A stretch of DNA of 64,000 bases, from contig NC_018664.1 of NCBI RefSeq assembly GCF_000299355.1, positions 3,041,336 through 3,105,335 of the forward strand, in the 5' to 3' direction. Positions 56,071 through 64,000 of this stretch are shown here, piece after piece (the first letter of the stretch is position 1; the number at the start of each line of letters is the position of its first letter). The DNA is from Gottschalkia acidurici 9a (GTDB lineage: Bacteria; Bacillota; Clostridia; Tissierellales; Gottschalkiaceae). The translations under genes were made by a program, and so were the position numbers. The notes beneath the pieces are model-generated. The model ran no database searches and was not told the origin of the DNA. It worked only from the letters and a program-made list of their open reading frames with translations.

Positions 56071-56598
56071 TTATATTTTAGTATCTTTTTTAATACTATA
56101 AATTAAATGAGGCATTTCTTTTCCCTTATAATACTTTATATATTCACCTTCAACAATCATTCCTAGTTTTTCAGCTACCTTACGTGAATTTATATTTTCA
56201 GGTCTAATTTGTGCTATAACCTTTTCTGCACCAAGAGTTTTAAACGCATAATCTATAGAAGCTTTAACTCCTTCTACTGCATAACCTTTGTGCCAATGTT
56301 CTTTATTTAAAATATATGCAACACCAATATGACTTTCACTTTCTATATCTTCCACTAGTGGACCTATTAATCCTACTATCTGATTATTTGCCTTTTCTAT
56401 AGCTAGAAAATAACTATATCCATCTTTTTTATATCGTTCTATATTTTTTTCTATCCATTCCATTACTTCATTATCTGTAAATGCATGTTCCCATGCATAC
56501 ATAACATCTATGTTTTGCAATATCTTACATAGTTCTGGGAAGTCATCATGCATTATATGCCTTAACCTTAACCTTGATGTTTCGATAATATATTTCAT
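56071..56598 (-). CDS. GNAT-family N-acetyltransferase (RimJ/RimL-like)
   Basis: A 175-residue acetyltransferase: [41 protein letters not shown] (~90-112, acetyl-CoA loop), [19 protein letters not shown] (~125-143). The substrate is unknown; ribosomal-protein-alanine-type enzymes and general small-molecule acetyltransferases share this layout. It is inserted between mnmE and mnmG in the same direction. Confidence 0.85.
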   Translation of the reverse strand: MKYIIETSRLRLRHIMHDDFPELCKILQNIDVMYAWEHAFTDNEVMEWIEKNIERYKKDGYSYFLAIEKANNQIVGLIGPLVEDIESESHIGVAYILNKEHWHKGYAVEGVKASIDYAFKTLGAEKVIAQIRPENINSRKVAEKLGMIVEGEYIKYYKGKEMPHLIYSIKKDTKI

Positions 56599-56680
56599 AT
56601 CTCTTATCCCCTTAATTTTTCAAATAGATCCTATATTTATTATTAGTTATATTCATAGTTATAATAGTAAAAATGCCTAT

Positions 56681-58066
56681 TTACTTTCCTATACAAAAAT
56701 CTTTAAATATTTTATCTATAATATCTTCTCCAACTGTATCTCCAGTAATCTCTCCTAAGTTTTCATAAGCATTTTTAATATCTACCTCTACGCAGTCTAT
56801 AGGAACTCCTAAATTTATAGACTCTAATGCATCTTTCATATTTTCTTTAGCTTTTAGAAGTTGATTTCTGTGTCTTACACTAGTAACTATGGTGTTATCT
56901 TTTATTTGAATTTCAGAAGATAAAAACATTGATTTTAGTGTATCTTCTAAAATATCAATTCCTCTTCCTGCTACAATAGCCGTATTTATTATTGCTGTAT
57001 TAGGTAGGTATCTCTTTATATCTTCTTCATCTATCTTCTTAGGTAAATCCGTTTTATTAAGAAGAACTATAGATTTCTTATGTTTAACTAGTTCTATAAT
57101 TTCTAAATCCTCATCATCTAGTTCTCTAGATACATCAAATACTACTATAGATAAGTCTGAGTTTTCTAATATTTCTTTTGCTTTATCAACACCTATTTTT
57201 TCAACTAAATCTTCCGTTTCTCTTATACCAGCTGTATCTATTATTTTTAACGGTATTCCCTTTATATTTACATACTCCTCTATTATGTCCCTAGTAGTTC
57301 CAGGTATATCCGTTACTATAGCCCTACTTTCTCTTAGTATAGCATTCATAAGAGATGATTTTCCTACGTTTGGTTTTCCTAATATAACTGTTTTAAGACC
57401 CTCTCTTAATACTTTACCTGTATAAACTGTATCTAATAGCTTCTCTATTTTTTCTAATATAGATTTACCACCATCTTCTAATTGTCCATAAGTGATTTCA
57501 TCAACATCATGTTCCTCTGGAAAATCTATAGAAGCTTCTATATGAGCAAGCATTTCTAACATAGTACTCATCATGTTAGATACTTCTTTAGATATACTTC
57601 CTTCCAGTTGTTTTAAAGACACATCAAAACTAGAATCTGTCTTAGCAGATATAAGATCCATTACTGCTTCTGCTTGAGCTAAATCTATTCGTCCATTTAA
57701 AAATGCTCTTTTTGTAAATTCTCCTGGTTCTGCAAGTCTTGCCCCACTCTCAAGTACAGCTTCAAGTATTCTTCTTACTGGTATAGTTCCCCCGTGACAG
57801 TGAACTTCTACTACATCTTCAGTAGTATAAGTTTTTGGTCCTTTAATAAAAACTATCATTACTTCATCTATCTTTTTACTACTTTTAGGATTTATAGCAT
57901 ATCCATAGTTAAGCTTTCTCTCTTCTAAATCTTTCAAAGTTTTTTTATCTCTATTTAAGAATATTTTATTTCCTATGTCTAATGCATCTTTTCCACTTAT
58001 TCTTATTATTCCTATCCCACCTTCTCCTGGTGGTGTAGCAATTGCTGCTATAGTGTCTATATCCAT
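56681..58066 (-). CDS. mnmE: tRNA modification GTPase MnmE
   Basis: A 461-residue GTPase from ATG 58066 (AGAGGTG 6 nt upstream; the frame also has GTG 58075). It has the N-terminal folate-binding domain (IAAIATPPGEGGIGIIRISG), GEFTKRAFLNGRIDLAQAEA, G1 GKPNVGKSS, G2/G3 DIPGTTRD and DTAGIRETED, G4 NKTD, and the C-terminal CIGK, whose Cys is essential in E. coli MnmE. It works with MnmG. An array of DnaA boxes lies ~240-360 bp upstream. Confidence 0.97.
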   Translation of the reverse strand: MDIDTIAAIATPPGEGGIGIIRISGKDALDIGNKIFLNRDKKTLKDLEERKLNYGYAINPKSSKKIDEVMIVFIKGPKTYTTEDVVEVHCHGGTIPVRRILEAVLESGARLAEPGEFTKRAFLNGRIDLAQAEAVMDLISAKTDSSFDVSLKQLEGSISKEVSNMMSTMLEMLAHIEASIDFPEEHDVDEITYGQLEDGGKSILEKIEKLLDTVYTGKVLREGLKTVILGKPNVGKSSLMNAILRESRAIVTDIPGTTRDIIEEYVNIKGIPLKIIDTAGIRETEDLVEKIGVDKAKEILENSDLSIVVFDVSRELDDEDLEIIELVKHKKSIVLLNKTDLPKKIDEEDIKRYLPNTAIINTAIVAGRGIDILEDTLKSMFLSSEIQIKDNTIVTSVRHRNQLLKAKENMKDALESINLGVPIDCVEVDIKNAYENLGEITGDTVGEDIIDKIFKDFCIGK

Positions 58067-58310
58067 TTTTTTCACCTCTTATACTCTTTAAAATTAATAC
58101 TTTTAAATTTTATAAATCATATTGAAGTAACTAGTTCTCCTTAGTTATAGTAAGCGATTCACTCAGTTTTAAAAAACACTAAAACTACTTCTCTGATTAT
58201 AGTATACCAAATTTGTAGATTAAAATAATATAAACATTTTATATATCTATAATCATATAATTTAAAATTATTTTTAAATATAGTCCTTCTCTACCTGAAA
58301 TTTCATTACT

Positions 58311-58425
58311 TGTGGATATTCTAGTTTTTTATTTTAAAATATATATTGTGGATAAAATTAATTTTTATTTTAGATCTACCATTGTGGATATCTATATATA
58401 AATAAAAAATGACTGTTATCCACAA
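58311..58425. repeat. Array of four DnaA boxes at ~36-bp spacing
   Basis: TGTGGATAT (58311), TGTGGATAA (58347), TGTGGATAT (58383) and TTATCCACA (58417, reversed) lie in very AT-rich DNA. The first three are direct repeats exactly 36 bp apart. The fourth sits in the loop-side of a hairpin (AATGACTGTT / AACAGTCATT, 58408-58433). The array lies between mnmE and a pseudogene zone, ~5.4 kb from the main DnaA-box region. 58076-58310 otherwise holds the mnmE promoter region only. Confidence 0.75.
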
Positions 58426-58507
58426 CAGTCATTAATATATTCACTCTCTTCTAAGATAAAATATATAGTGTTCTTGATTTTGTTAAGAGCACAATATTAT
58501 CATTTAT

Positions 58508-58950
58508 TTATAGATTTTTCAACTCATCATATTTTGAGATGGTCTTATTTACTATTCCATATTCTAGGGCTTCACTAATTAATTCATTGATTCTACTACG
58601 AATTCTCAATATTTCATCTGCTTCAATAAGAATATCCGTAGATTGACCACTACAGCCGCCTAGTGGCTAATGTATCATATATCTAGTATAGGTAGAGAGT
58701 AACTATCTTGTTTACCCGATGCAAAATAAATTGTAATACCAGCACTTGTCACCCAGCCAGTACCAATAACACGAGTCTTAACAAACTTGATCATGTCATG
58801 AATTGTACCACTAGCTTCTACATGTCCTCCTTGACTATTTATAAATAATTTTATTGGTTCATCACCCATTTCTTGTAGGGTTAAAAGCTGTGTTGTTACT
58901 TTCTTTACTAGAGCTTGATTACTTATTTTATCACGCCCATATTAATCAAA
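58508..58950 (-). pseudogene. ClpP-like serine protease pseudogene
   Basis: Collinear fragments of a ClpP homologue: GRDKISNQALVKKVTTQLL, PIKLFINSQGGHVEASGTIH and FVKTRVIGTGWVTSAGITIY with the expected Ser in VTSAG, then, in another frame, GGCSGQSTDILIEADEILRI and RSRINELISEALEYGIVNKT to a stop at 58508. There are at least one frameshift (near 58665-58690), an apparent second near 58935, and an internal deletion that removes the region around the catalytic Asp. It is not functional. The fold variant resembles the ClpP-like group with a TGWVxSAG motif rather than housekeeping ClpP. Confidence 0.75.
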
Positions 58951-58956
58951 ACATTT

Positions 58957-59375
58957 TTAACAAATGGGGTGGAATTCCCCACCTCTAGCTACCGTTACAC
59001 ACCGAAGATATGGGTGTAGGATGAGGATGGATAGTTCATTGCCGTCAGGCAAGATATTTGATAAAATAAATTTACAGCGTTCTTTCACAACTGAATATAT
59101 AAGGTTTTCGCAAGAAAATGGTTTGCGGAGTAAAATATTCAACCTATTCGTCCCATACCAAAAGAGCGAAAACCAAGCCTTGACGTTGGTATGGCTATAG
59201 AGACACTACAATCACTTGATGTGGTGGGTTCTCGCCAAGAACTGAATTGGTATTGTTTTGTGTCATTAGATATTAACCGTCGGTACGACGGGGTTAGCTT
59301 GGATAAACTTGTCTCGTTGGAGATATTGACCAAGAAGCTCACACTTCTATAAGTGGTGAGTAATTCACTTGCAAG
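58957..59375 (+). mobile_element. IS200/IS605-type element debris with right-end hairpin
   Basis: The 3' boundary GAAGCTCACACTTCTATAAGTGGTGAGTAATTCAC-type structure (59333-59367; arms CTCACACTT / AAGTGGTGAG) resembles the subterminal hairpin and TTCAC end of IS605/IS1341 elements. Upstream sequence has other GC-richer hairpins (for example ACCGTCGGTACGACGGGG near 59276) and no intact tnpA or tnpB. The base composition is noticeably richer in G and C than the surroundings. The region may retain an omega-RNA-like scaffold. Frames here are short and I do not call genes in them. 59376-59480 shows nothing. Confidence 0.45.
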
Positions 59376-59481
59376 TCCTTACTTTTAAGATTTTTAATTC
59401 TAAATATTTACTACATAAAAGTGATTAATAATGTCTTAATTATAGTTTCTAGCGTCTCAATATTGTTTTTATATATAAAAA

Positions 59482-59504
59482 AGAATCCATAAGTTATGGA
59501 TTCT
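59482..59504 (-). terminator. Terminator of the rpmH-jag operon
   Basis: Stem AGAATCCATAA / TTATGGATTCT with a 1-nt centre, followed on the minus strand by TTTTTTATATAT, 10 bp after the jag stop. Confidence 0.8.
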
Positions 59505-59514
59505 ATCGTAATTT

Positions 59515-60141
59515 CTATTCACTTTCTATAACTATTCTTCTATAAGGATCTTCACCTTCACTATAAGTTGATATCCCTGGTTGATTTTGAAGAGCTGCGT
59601 GTATTATTCTTCTTTCGTATGGACTCATTGGCTCTAATTTTATAGGTCTCTTATTGCTTTTAGCTTTAGTTGCCATTTTATGAGCCAGCTCCACAAGAGT
59701 TTCCTCTCTTCTATCCCTATAGTTTCCCGTATCTAAAACTATTCTAATATACTTACTTCTATCTTTGTTTAAAGCTAGACTTAATATATATTGTAAAGAA
59801 TCTAGTGTGTTTCCTCTTTTCCCAATAATTATACCCTTGTCCACACTATTTATATCTGTAATGTCTATAAAGAGATCATTCTTCTTTCTTTCTATTTCAA
59901 AGTTTCCCTTTATATTCATTTTTTCAAATATTTCTTTTAAAAAATTGTCTGCCATAGTTACTGGGTCATTAGTAATTGTAAGTTTTACCTCCGCATCCGT
60001 AGTTCCCATAAGACCAAATAGTCTTTTGGTAGGTTGCTTTAGAACTTCTATATTAACTTCTTCCTTTTCTACACCTAACTCAGATAATCCTAGACTTATA
60101 GCTTCTTCTACAGTCTTGGCATTTTTTACCACAGACATCAT
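59515..60141 (-). CDS. jag: RNA-binding protein Jag (KhpB/EloR)
   Basis: A 208-residue protein: N-terminal Jag domain (SVVKNAKTVEEAISLGLSEL), KH domain (IIIGKRGNTLDSLQYILSLA, ~104-123) and C-terminal R3H domain (MSPYERRIIHAALQ...GISTYSEGEDPYRRIVI). It binds RNA and influences cell elongation and, in spore-formers, was named for its link to SpoIIIJ. It follows yidC by 1 bp. Confidence 0.95.
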   Translation of the reverse strand: MMSVVKNAKTVEEAISLGLSELGVEKEEVNIEVLKQPTKRLFGLMGTTDAEVKLTITNDPVTMADNFLKEIFEKMNIKGNFEIERKKNDLFIDITDINSVDKGIIIGKRGNTLDSLQYILSLALNKDRSKYIRIVLDTGNYRDRREETLVELAHKMATKAKSNKRPIKLEPMSPYERRIIHAALQNQPGISTYSEGEDPYRRIVIESE

Positions 60142-60142
60142 T

Positions 60143-60907
60143 TTATTTTACTTCCCCCTTAGCATTACGATCTAAAGCTTTGTTTATCGCAAACTGTTGT
60201 ATCATTTGGAAAACATTAGATACTGTCCAATACAGTGTAAGTCCAACTGCATAGTTATAACCAAACATTAGTATTATAAGAGGTGTCATTATATTCATAG
60301 TTTTTTGAGTAGATGCCGCTTGATCATTAGCTGCTGGTTGAGAAGCAGTCATCATTTTATTACTAATATAAGTTGTTATAGCTGCTATTACAGCTATAAG
60401 TGGTATAGTAAATCCTAACACCTGTATTTCGTTTACACTACCATTAACCATAGCACTAGGTGCAAGAGCTATATTTTGTACCCAAAGAAAGCTTTTATTT
60501 ATAGCTTCATATACCTTTTCACTTTCAAATACATACTTTACTGGTGATTGCATTACTCTAAAGTATGCAAATAATATAGGCATTTGAAGAAGTAATGGCA
60601 AACATCCTCCGAGAGGATTTACGTTATGTTCTTTATAAAGTTCCATAGTTTTCATACTTAAAGTTTGTTGATCATCTTTATACTTTTTTTGCAATTCCTG
60701 CATCTTAGGCTGTATGTCTTGTAACGCCTTCATAGACTTAGTTTGCTTTAAAGTTAAAGGCAATAGTATCAACTTAAATATGATTGTAGTTATTATAATT
60801 GACATCGCATATGCTGATACATATTTAAAATCCAAGTTTGCACTAGTAAGCATGTTATATATTAGCCTTAATAAAGCACCTAATGGGCGTGCAAATATAT
60901 CTATCAT
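60143..60907 (-). CDS. yidC: Membrane protein insertase YidC (SpoIIIJ)
   Basis: A 254-residue Gram-positive-type YidC with five hydrophobic helices. The cytoplasmic hairpin (PKMQELQKKYKDDQQTLSMK) and the groove region PLGGCLPLLLQMPILFAYFR (~97-116) are typical. No lipobox is evident at the N-terminus, as in several clostridia. It inserts membrane proteins alone or with SecYEG. Confidence 0.96.
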   Translation of the reverse strand: MIDIFARPLGALLRLIYNMLTSANLDFKYVSAYAMSIIITTIIFKLILLPLTLKQTKSMKALQDIQPKMQELQKKYKDDQQTLSMKTMELYKEHNVNPLGGCLPLLLQMPILFAYFRVMQSPVKYVFESEKVYEAINKSFLWVQNIALAPSAMVNGSVNEIQVLGFTIPLIAVIAAITTYISNKMMTASQPAANDQAASTQKTMNIMTPLIILMFGYNYAVGLTLYWTVSNVFQMIQQFAINKALDRNAKGEVK

Positions 60908-60927
60908 ATAGTAGCCCCTTTCTTTAG

Positions 60928-61137
60928 TTATTCTAGAGGATCATATCCTCCTGGATTAAATGGATGACACTTTAGTATTCTTTTTACACTTTTAAGACTA
61001 CCTTTTAATGCTCCGTACTTCTCTATTGCTTGTATAGAATATGTCGAGCATGTAGGATAAAATCTACAAGTTCTAGGCTTTATAGGAGAAACGAACTTTT
61101 GATATGCTCTTATAGCAAATAGGAGTAATTTTTTCAT
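60928..61137 (-). CDS. yidD: Membrane protein insertion efficiency factor YidD
   Basis: A 69-residue protein with the YidD pattern [47 protein letters not shown]. It associates with the inner face of the membrane and aids YidC-dependent insertion. It follows rnpA by 5 bp. Confidence 0.95.
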   Translation of the reverse strand: MKKLLLFAIRAYQKFVSPIKPRTCRFYPTCSTYSIQAIEKYGALKGSLKSVKRILKCHPFNPGGYDPLE

Positions 61138-61142
61138 ATTTA

Positions 61143-61484
61143 TTAACCTTTTATTAAGAGTTTAGAAATCTTCCCTAAGTGTAGTATGGCACTTTCTATA
61201 GATTTATAATCTATATCTTTAGCTGAAGGTCTAGATAAAAATACTATATCGTACCCTTGCTTAAACTTATCTTTATTCAATCTATAAGATTCTTTCATTC
61301 TTCTTTTAAACTTATTTCTAACCACACTATTACCTAACTTTTTAGTAGTAGAAAATCCAACTCTGTTAAATCCCAGTTCATTTTTTATAAAAAACATAAC
61401 AATATACTTATTTGCAAAGGATTTACCCTTATCATAAACATATCTAAATTCTTTATTATTTCGTAATGTTTGATCTTTATTCAT
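61143..61484 (-). CDS. rnpA: Ribonuclease P protein component RnpA
   Basis: A 113-residue basic protein. [21 protein letters not shown] and the RNR-type motif [20 protein letters not shown] (~51-70) are characteristic. It binds RNase P RNA for tRNA 5' processing. Confidence 0.95.
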   Translation of the reverse strand: MNKDQTLRNNKEFRYVYDKGKSFANKYIVMFFIKNELGFNRVGFSTTKKLGNSVVRNKFKRRMKESYRLNKDKFKQGYDIVFLSRPSAKDIDYKSIESAILHLGKISKLLIKG

Positions 61485-61511
61485 TTAAAAAAACTCCTTA
61501 AATTGAATAAA

Positions 61512-61534
61512 AAGGCCACAATACTTGCGGCCTT
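61512..61534 (-). terminator. Hairpin between rpmH and rnpA
   Basis: Stem AAGGCCACAA / TTGCGGCCTT (one mismatch) followed on the minus strand by TTTTTATT. It probably attenuates, letting rpmH exceed rnpA. Confidence 0.65.
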
Positions 61535-61536
61535 AA

Positions 61537-61671
61537 TTATGCTGATAATTTTTTTCTACCTCTTAATCTACGGTTTTTTAATATATTTCTACCTGATTTT
61601 GTACTCATTCTTTTTCTAAATCCATGCTCTTTACTTCTTTGTCTTCTTTTAGGTTGATAAGTTCTTTTCAT
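61537..61671 (-). CDS. rpmH: 50S ribosomal protein L34
   Basis: A 44-residue protein, [20 protein letters not shown] at the N-terminus and [17 protein letters not shown] at the C-terminus, exactly the L34 pattern. ATG 61671 has GGAGGTG upstream. L34 normally lies beside oriC/dnaA; here a 1.8-kb gene intervenes. Confidence 0.98.
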   Translation of the reverse strand: MKRTYQPKRRQRSKEHGFRKRMSTKSGRNILKNRRLRGRKKLSA

Positions 61672-61805
61672 TAAAATGCACCTCCTTCAATTAATAGCAG
61701 TTAATATATAAAAATATAATTTTTATCAAAAAAAGGTATAAACAGCTATCATAGCATTACCATTAAATTATATTAGTAATATCGGCTATTGTCAAGATTT
61801 TATAT

Positions 61806-63641
61806 CTACTCTTCTATTTGCACCATGCTTTTTTCCAATATGTTTTTTCTTAGTATATAATCCGATAGATTTATTTGTTTAATAGCTTTTTCATACCATT
61901 TTCTACACTCTTCAACATCAATTTTTTCTTTAGTTTTTGTGTTCCATGCTCTACTGTTGGAATATATTTCATCTCTAGACATTTCAAAAATTATGTCGTC
62001 TGCAATAAAAGATCCTTTTATCATATAAGTCTGTTGTGCTACAAAACCGCTGCTAGAATTGTTTAGATCTCTCCCTATCATTATTCCCTTTTTATTCTCT
62101 ATCCCTAGTAAGTTTAACACAGTAGGTAAGAAGTCTATTTGCCCTCCAGTTATATCTTGATTTAAAGATATATTACTATTAGGTATATGCATTATTAAAG
62201 GAACATTCATCATCTCATCAAAATCATATTTAATACCTAAGTAGTCCGTCATTATATTCTTAATTTCTTCGTCCTTAGATGACAGTCCAAAATGATCTCC
62301 GTATATATTGATTATAGCATTATCATAAAGCCCTTCTTTCTTTAAATCTTCTATAAATTCCCCTATGGCTTCATCAGCATAACGTATTGATTCTATATAA
62401 TTTCCAAAGATTGTTCCTTTATGCTTATCATTAAGTTTTATAGTCTTATATTTATCTGGTATTTCATAGGGATGATGACTGGTAAGTGTTACTAGAAAGG
62501 CATAATAAGGTGATTTAAGCTCCTTTATATGTTCCATAGATTGATCAAAAAAATCCTTATCAGCCAACCCAAATCCTATATGATCTTTTATCTCAAAGTC
62601 TTTCTGACTAATAAACTTATCAAATCCTTGATAAGGATATGCCTTATCCCGATTCCAGAATGAACCATCATATCCATGGAAAGCTATGGTACTATAACCC
62701 ATATCTTTTAGTATCCAAGGTAATCCAAAGTATTTATTATTATAATATTTCGAATATGTTTGCCCGTCCATCGCGGGATATAGAGAATTATGAGTTACAA
62801 ATTCTGCATCAGAAGTATTACCCCTACCCAGTTGTTGATAGTAATTACTGTAATATATACTATCCTCTTTTAAGAGTTTATTTAAATTTGGCGTAATTTC
62901 TTGACCCTCGTAATGAGAGTTTATTACAAAATTCTGAAGACTTTCAACTTGTATAGTTATAACATCTCTATCTTTTGCTATTCCATAGTACTTTCTTTTT
63001 TCTATAGAAGTTTCTTCTTCATTATTAAAAACCATGTCTATATTTTTAATATCATTCTTTGCTAATAGCGAACTATATATATCATTAACATGATAGCTAA
63101 AAAACTCTTGCATATACAAATTAATACTTGTACTAGTAGTATTTATAAACGTAGTTACAATTACAATAGCTATGACTAATGTAATTGTTAAGCATGAACT
63201 ATACTTTTTATAACTGTGAACTCCGCTATTACTTTTAAAAATAGTATATATACAAATTGGTATTATATCTCCTAGTAATAATAGCTCCTTATTACTTATC
63301 AGATAGTTTATGCTATCCTTAATAGCGTTTAACTGTAAAACCTGTTTCATCGAAATTATTGATGGTAACTGGTTAAAATATTTAAAATAAATTACATCCA
63401 TAAACATTATTATAGATATTAAAGCATATGATAGTGTAAATAGAATTTTTTTAATCTTATTATTAAATAAACTCACAAAAGACATTATACATACCATATA
63501 TAATAAACTTAAAAAAACAACTATTTTACTTATATTTTCATTTTCTAATAAACTACTAAATAGGGATACTTTAATAGAAAATAGAATCAAAATAGTAAGT
63601 ATTTCTATTATACTTACTTTATACTTTCCTAATTTATACAC
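61806..63641 (-). CDS. LTA synthase-like phosphoglycerol transferase
   Basis: A 611-residue polytopic protein: five hydrophobic helices in the first ~180 residues, then an extracellular sulfatase-fold domain. ITIQVESLQNFVI (~228-240), GRGNTSDAEFVTHNSLYP (~270-287, catalytic Thr), HGYDGSFWNRD (~322-332), NIYGDHFG (~447-454) are the LtaS motifs. It polymerises glycerol-phosphate from phosphatidylglycerol into lipoteichoic acid or a related polymer. GTG 63641 follows AAGGAGAG. It lies between oriC and rpmH, an unusual position. Confidence 0.9.
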   Translation of the reverse strand: MYKLGKYKVSIIEILTILILFSIKVSLFSSLLENENISKIVVFLSLLYMVCIMSFVSLFNNKIKKILFTLSYALISIIMFMDVIYFKYFNQLPSIISMKQVLQLNAIKDSINYLISNKELLLLGDIIPICIYTIFKSNSGVHSYKKYSSCLTITLVIAIVIVTTFINTTSTSINLYMQEFFSYHVNDIYSSLLAKNDIKNIDMVFNNEEETSIEKRKYYGIAKDRDVITIQVESLQNFVINSHYEGQEITPNLNKLLKEDSIYYSNYYQQLGRGNTSDAEFVTHNSLYPAMDGQTYSKYYNNKYFGLPWILKDMGYSTIAFHGYDGSFWNRDKAYPYQGFDKFISQKDFEIKDHIGFGLADKDFFDQSMEHIKELKSPYYAFLVTLTSHHPYEIPDKYKTIKLNDKHKGTIFGNYIESIRYADEAIGEFIEDLKKEGLYDNAIINIYGDHFGLSSKDEEIKNIMTDYLGIKYDFDEMMNVPLIMHIPNSNISLNQDITGGQIDFLPTVLNLLGIENKKGIMIGRDLNNSSSGFVAQQTYMIKGSFIADDIIFEMSRDEIYSNSRAWNTKTKEKIDVEECRKWYEKAIKQINLSDYILRKNILEKSMVQIEE

Positions 63642-63725
63642 CTATTCACTCTCCTTAACTAAACCATTCTAAATCTTTTCTCATTCAATAGTCTGTTCAT
63701 AATTTTTTTCACAGCTTGTTATGTA

Positions 63726-63993
63726 TGTGGATATCTTTATTTATTGTTGATAATTATGAGTTTTTTTGTTATCATGTTATAACAATGTGGATTATTTATT
63801 AACAATTACTATAGTTATCAACAATCTGTGGATAATACTGTGTATAACTATATACTTTTGTTAATATTCGTCATATAATCATTAATTTTTCTAATATTTC
63901 TTTCCACAATACTTTGTCCACAATATTATTATAATGTATTTATACTCAGTCTTGTCCGTCTATTATAATATAATATCAACTATATTATCCACA
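63726..63993. other. oriC: Probable chromosomal origin region (oriC), part; DnaA boxes
   Basis: DnaA boxes or one- to two-base variants occur at 63726 (TGTGGATAT), 63786 (TGTGGATTA), 63827 (TGTGGATAA), 63901 (TTTCCACAA), 63914 (TTGTCCACA) and 63985 (TTATCCACA), in AT-rich DNA. With rpmH, rnpA and parB/noc nearby, this is the expected rpmH-dnaA intergenic origin. dnaA itself would lie past 64000, so the origin may be incomplete here. Confidence 0.82.
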
Positions 63994-64000
63994 TATAATG

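Noticed and set aside
58957..59342. Short ORFs on both strands in the mnmE-jag interval
   Set aside because: They overlap each other, lack ribosome sites and match no family clearly; better explained as mobile-element debris.
1..64000. CRISPR arrays, rRNA or tRNA genes
   Set aside because: No regularly spaced identical repeats of suitable length and no recognisable tRNA or rRNA sequence were seen. The DnaA-box array has 9-bp units and is not CRISPR.

Overview
The window is low-GC DNA with strong Shine-Dalgarno sequences, clostridial-type proteins and a replication-origin neighbourhood at its right end. The gene content (purine permeases, a cyclodeaminase, an electron-bifurcating selenocysteine formate dehydrogenase and tungstate uptake) points to an anaerobic purine-fermenting Firmicute of the Gottschalkia (Clostridium) acidurici / purinilytica type. 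That assignment is inference from content; no database was searched.

Layout. (1) 1-637: 5' part of a molybdopterin-binding protein. (2) 970-10266, minus strand: a bacterial microcompartment (BMC) locus with three BMC-H shell genes, one BMC-P vertex gene, an unrecognised low-complexity scaffold-like protein with a probable frameshift, a flavoprotein, UbiD and UbiX decarboxylase genes, an adenine-deaminase-family enzyme, an isochorismatase-family amidohydrolase and a dihydroorotase/hydantoinase-family amidohydrolase. (3) 11141-19460: a cyclase-family hydrolase, a PucR-type regulator, formimino-THF cyclodeaminase, two nearly identical NCS2 purine permeases and a formate/nitrite-type channel. (4) 19620-22180: an IS982 remnant and a chemoreceptor. 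(5) 22192-34848, mostly minus strand: molybdenum/tungsten cofactor synthesis (two MOSC proteins, moaC, moaA, two moeA-type genes, moaB, mobA), tungstate ABC uptake (tupABC), fdhD, and an embedded plasmid-like ParM/ParR pair. (6) 34851-44416: ferritin-like protein, a cysteine formate dehydrogenase, a selenocysteine formate dehydrogenase read through an in-frame UGA, and hylABC. (7) 44849-54127: PhzF-like protein, parB with a parS site, noc, rsmG, an RND efflux pair with a TetR regulator, and an Hsp20 fragment. (8) 54156-64000: the origin-proximal block mnmG, GNAT, mnmE, jag, yidC, yidD, rnpA, rpmH, an LTA-synthase-like gene and DnaA boxes that probably belong to oriC; dnaA would lie beyond the right edge.

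How the parts fit. The classical clostridial route runs xanthine, 4-ureido-5-imidazolecarboxylate, 4-amino-5-imidazolecarboxylate, 4-aminoimidazole, 4-imidazolone, formiminoglycine, formimino-THF, formate, CO2. It needs two amidohydrolases, a decarboxylase, an aminoimidazole deaminase, an imidazolonase and a cyclodeaminase. The window holds a candidate of the right chemistry for each of these, most of them beside BMC shell genes, followed by formate export and a W/Se formate dehydrogenase with its cofactor supply. The leading proposal is therefore that the imidazole steps of purine fermentation are housed in a microcompartment. The step-by-step enzyme assignments are inference.
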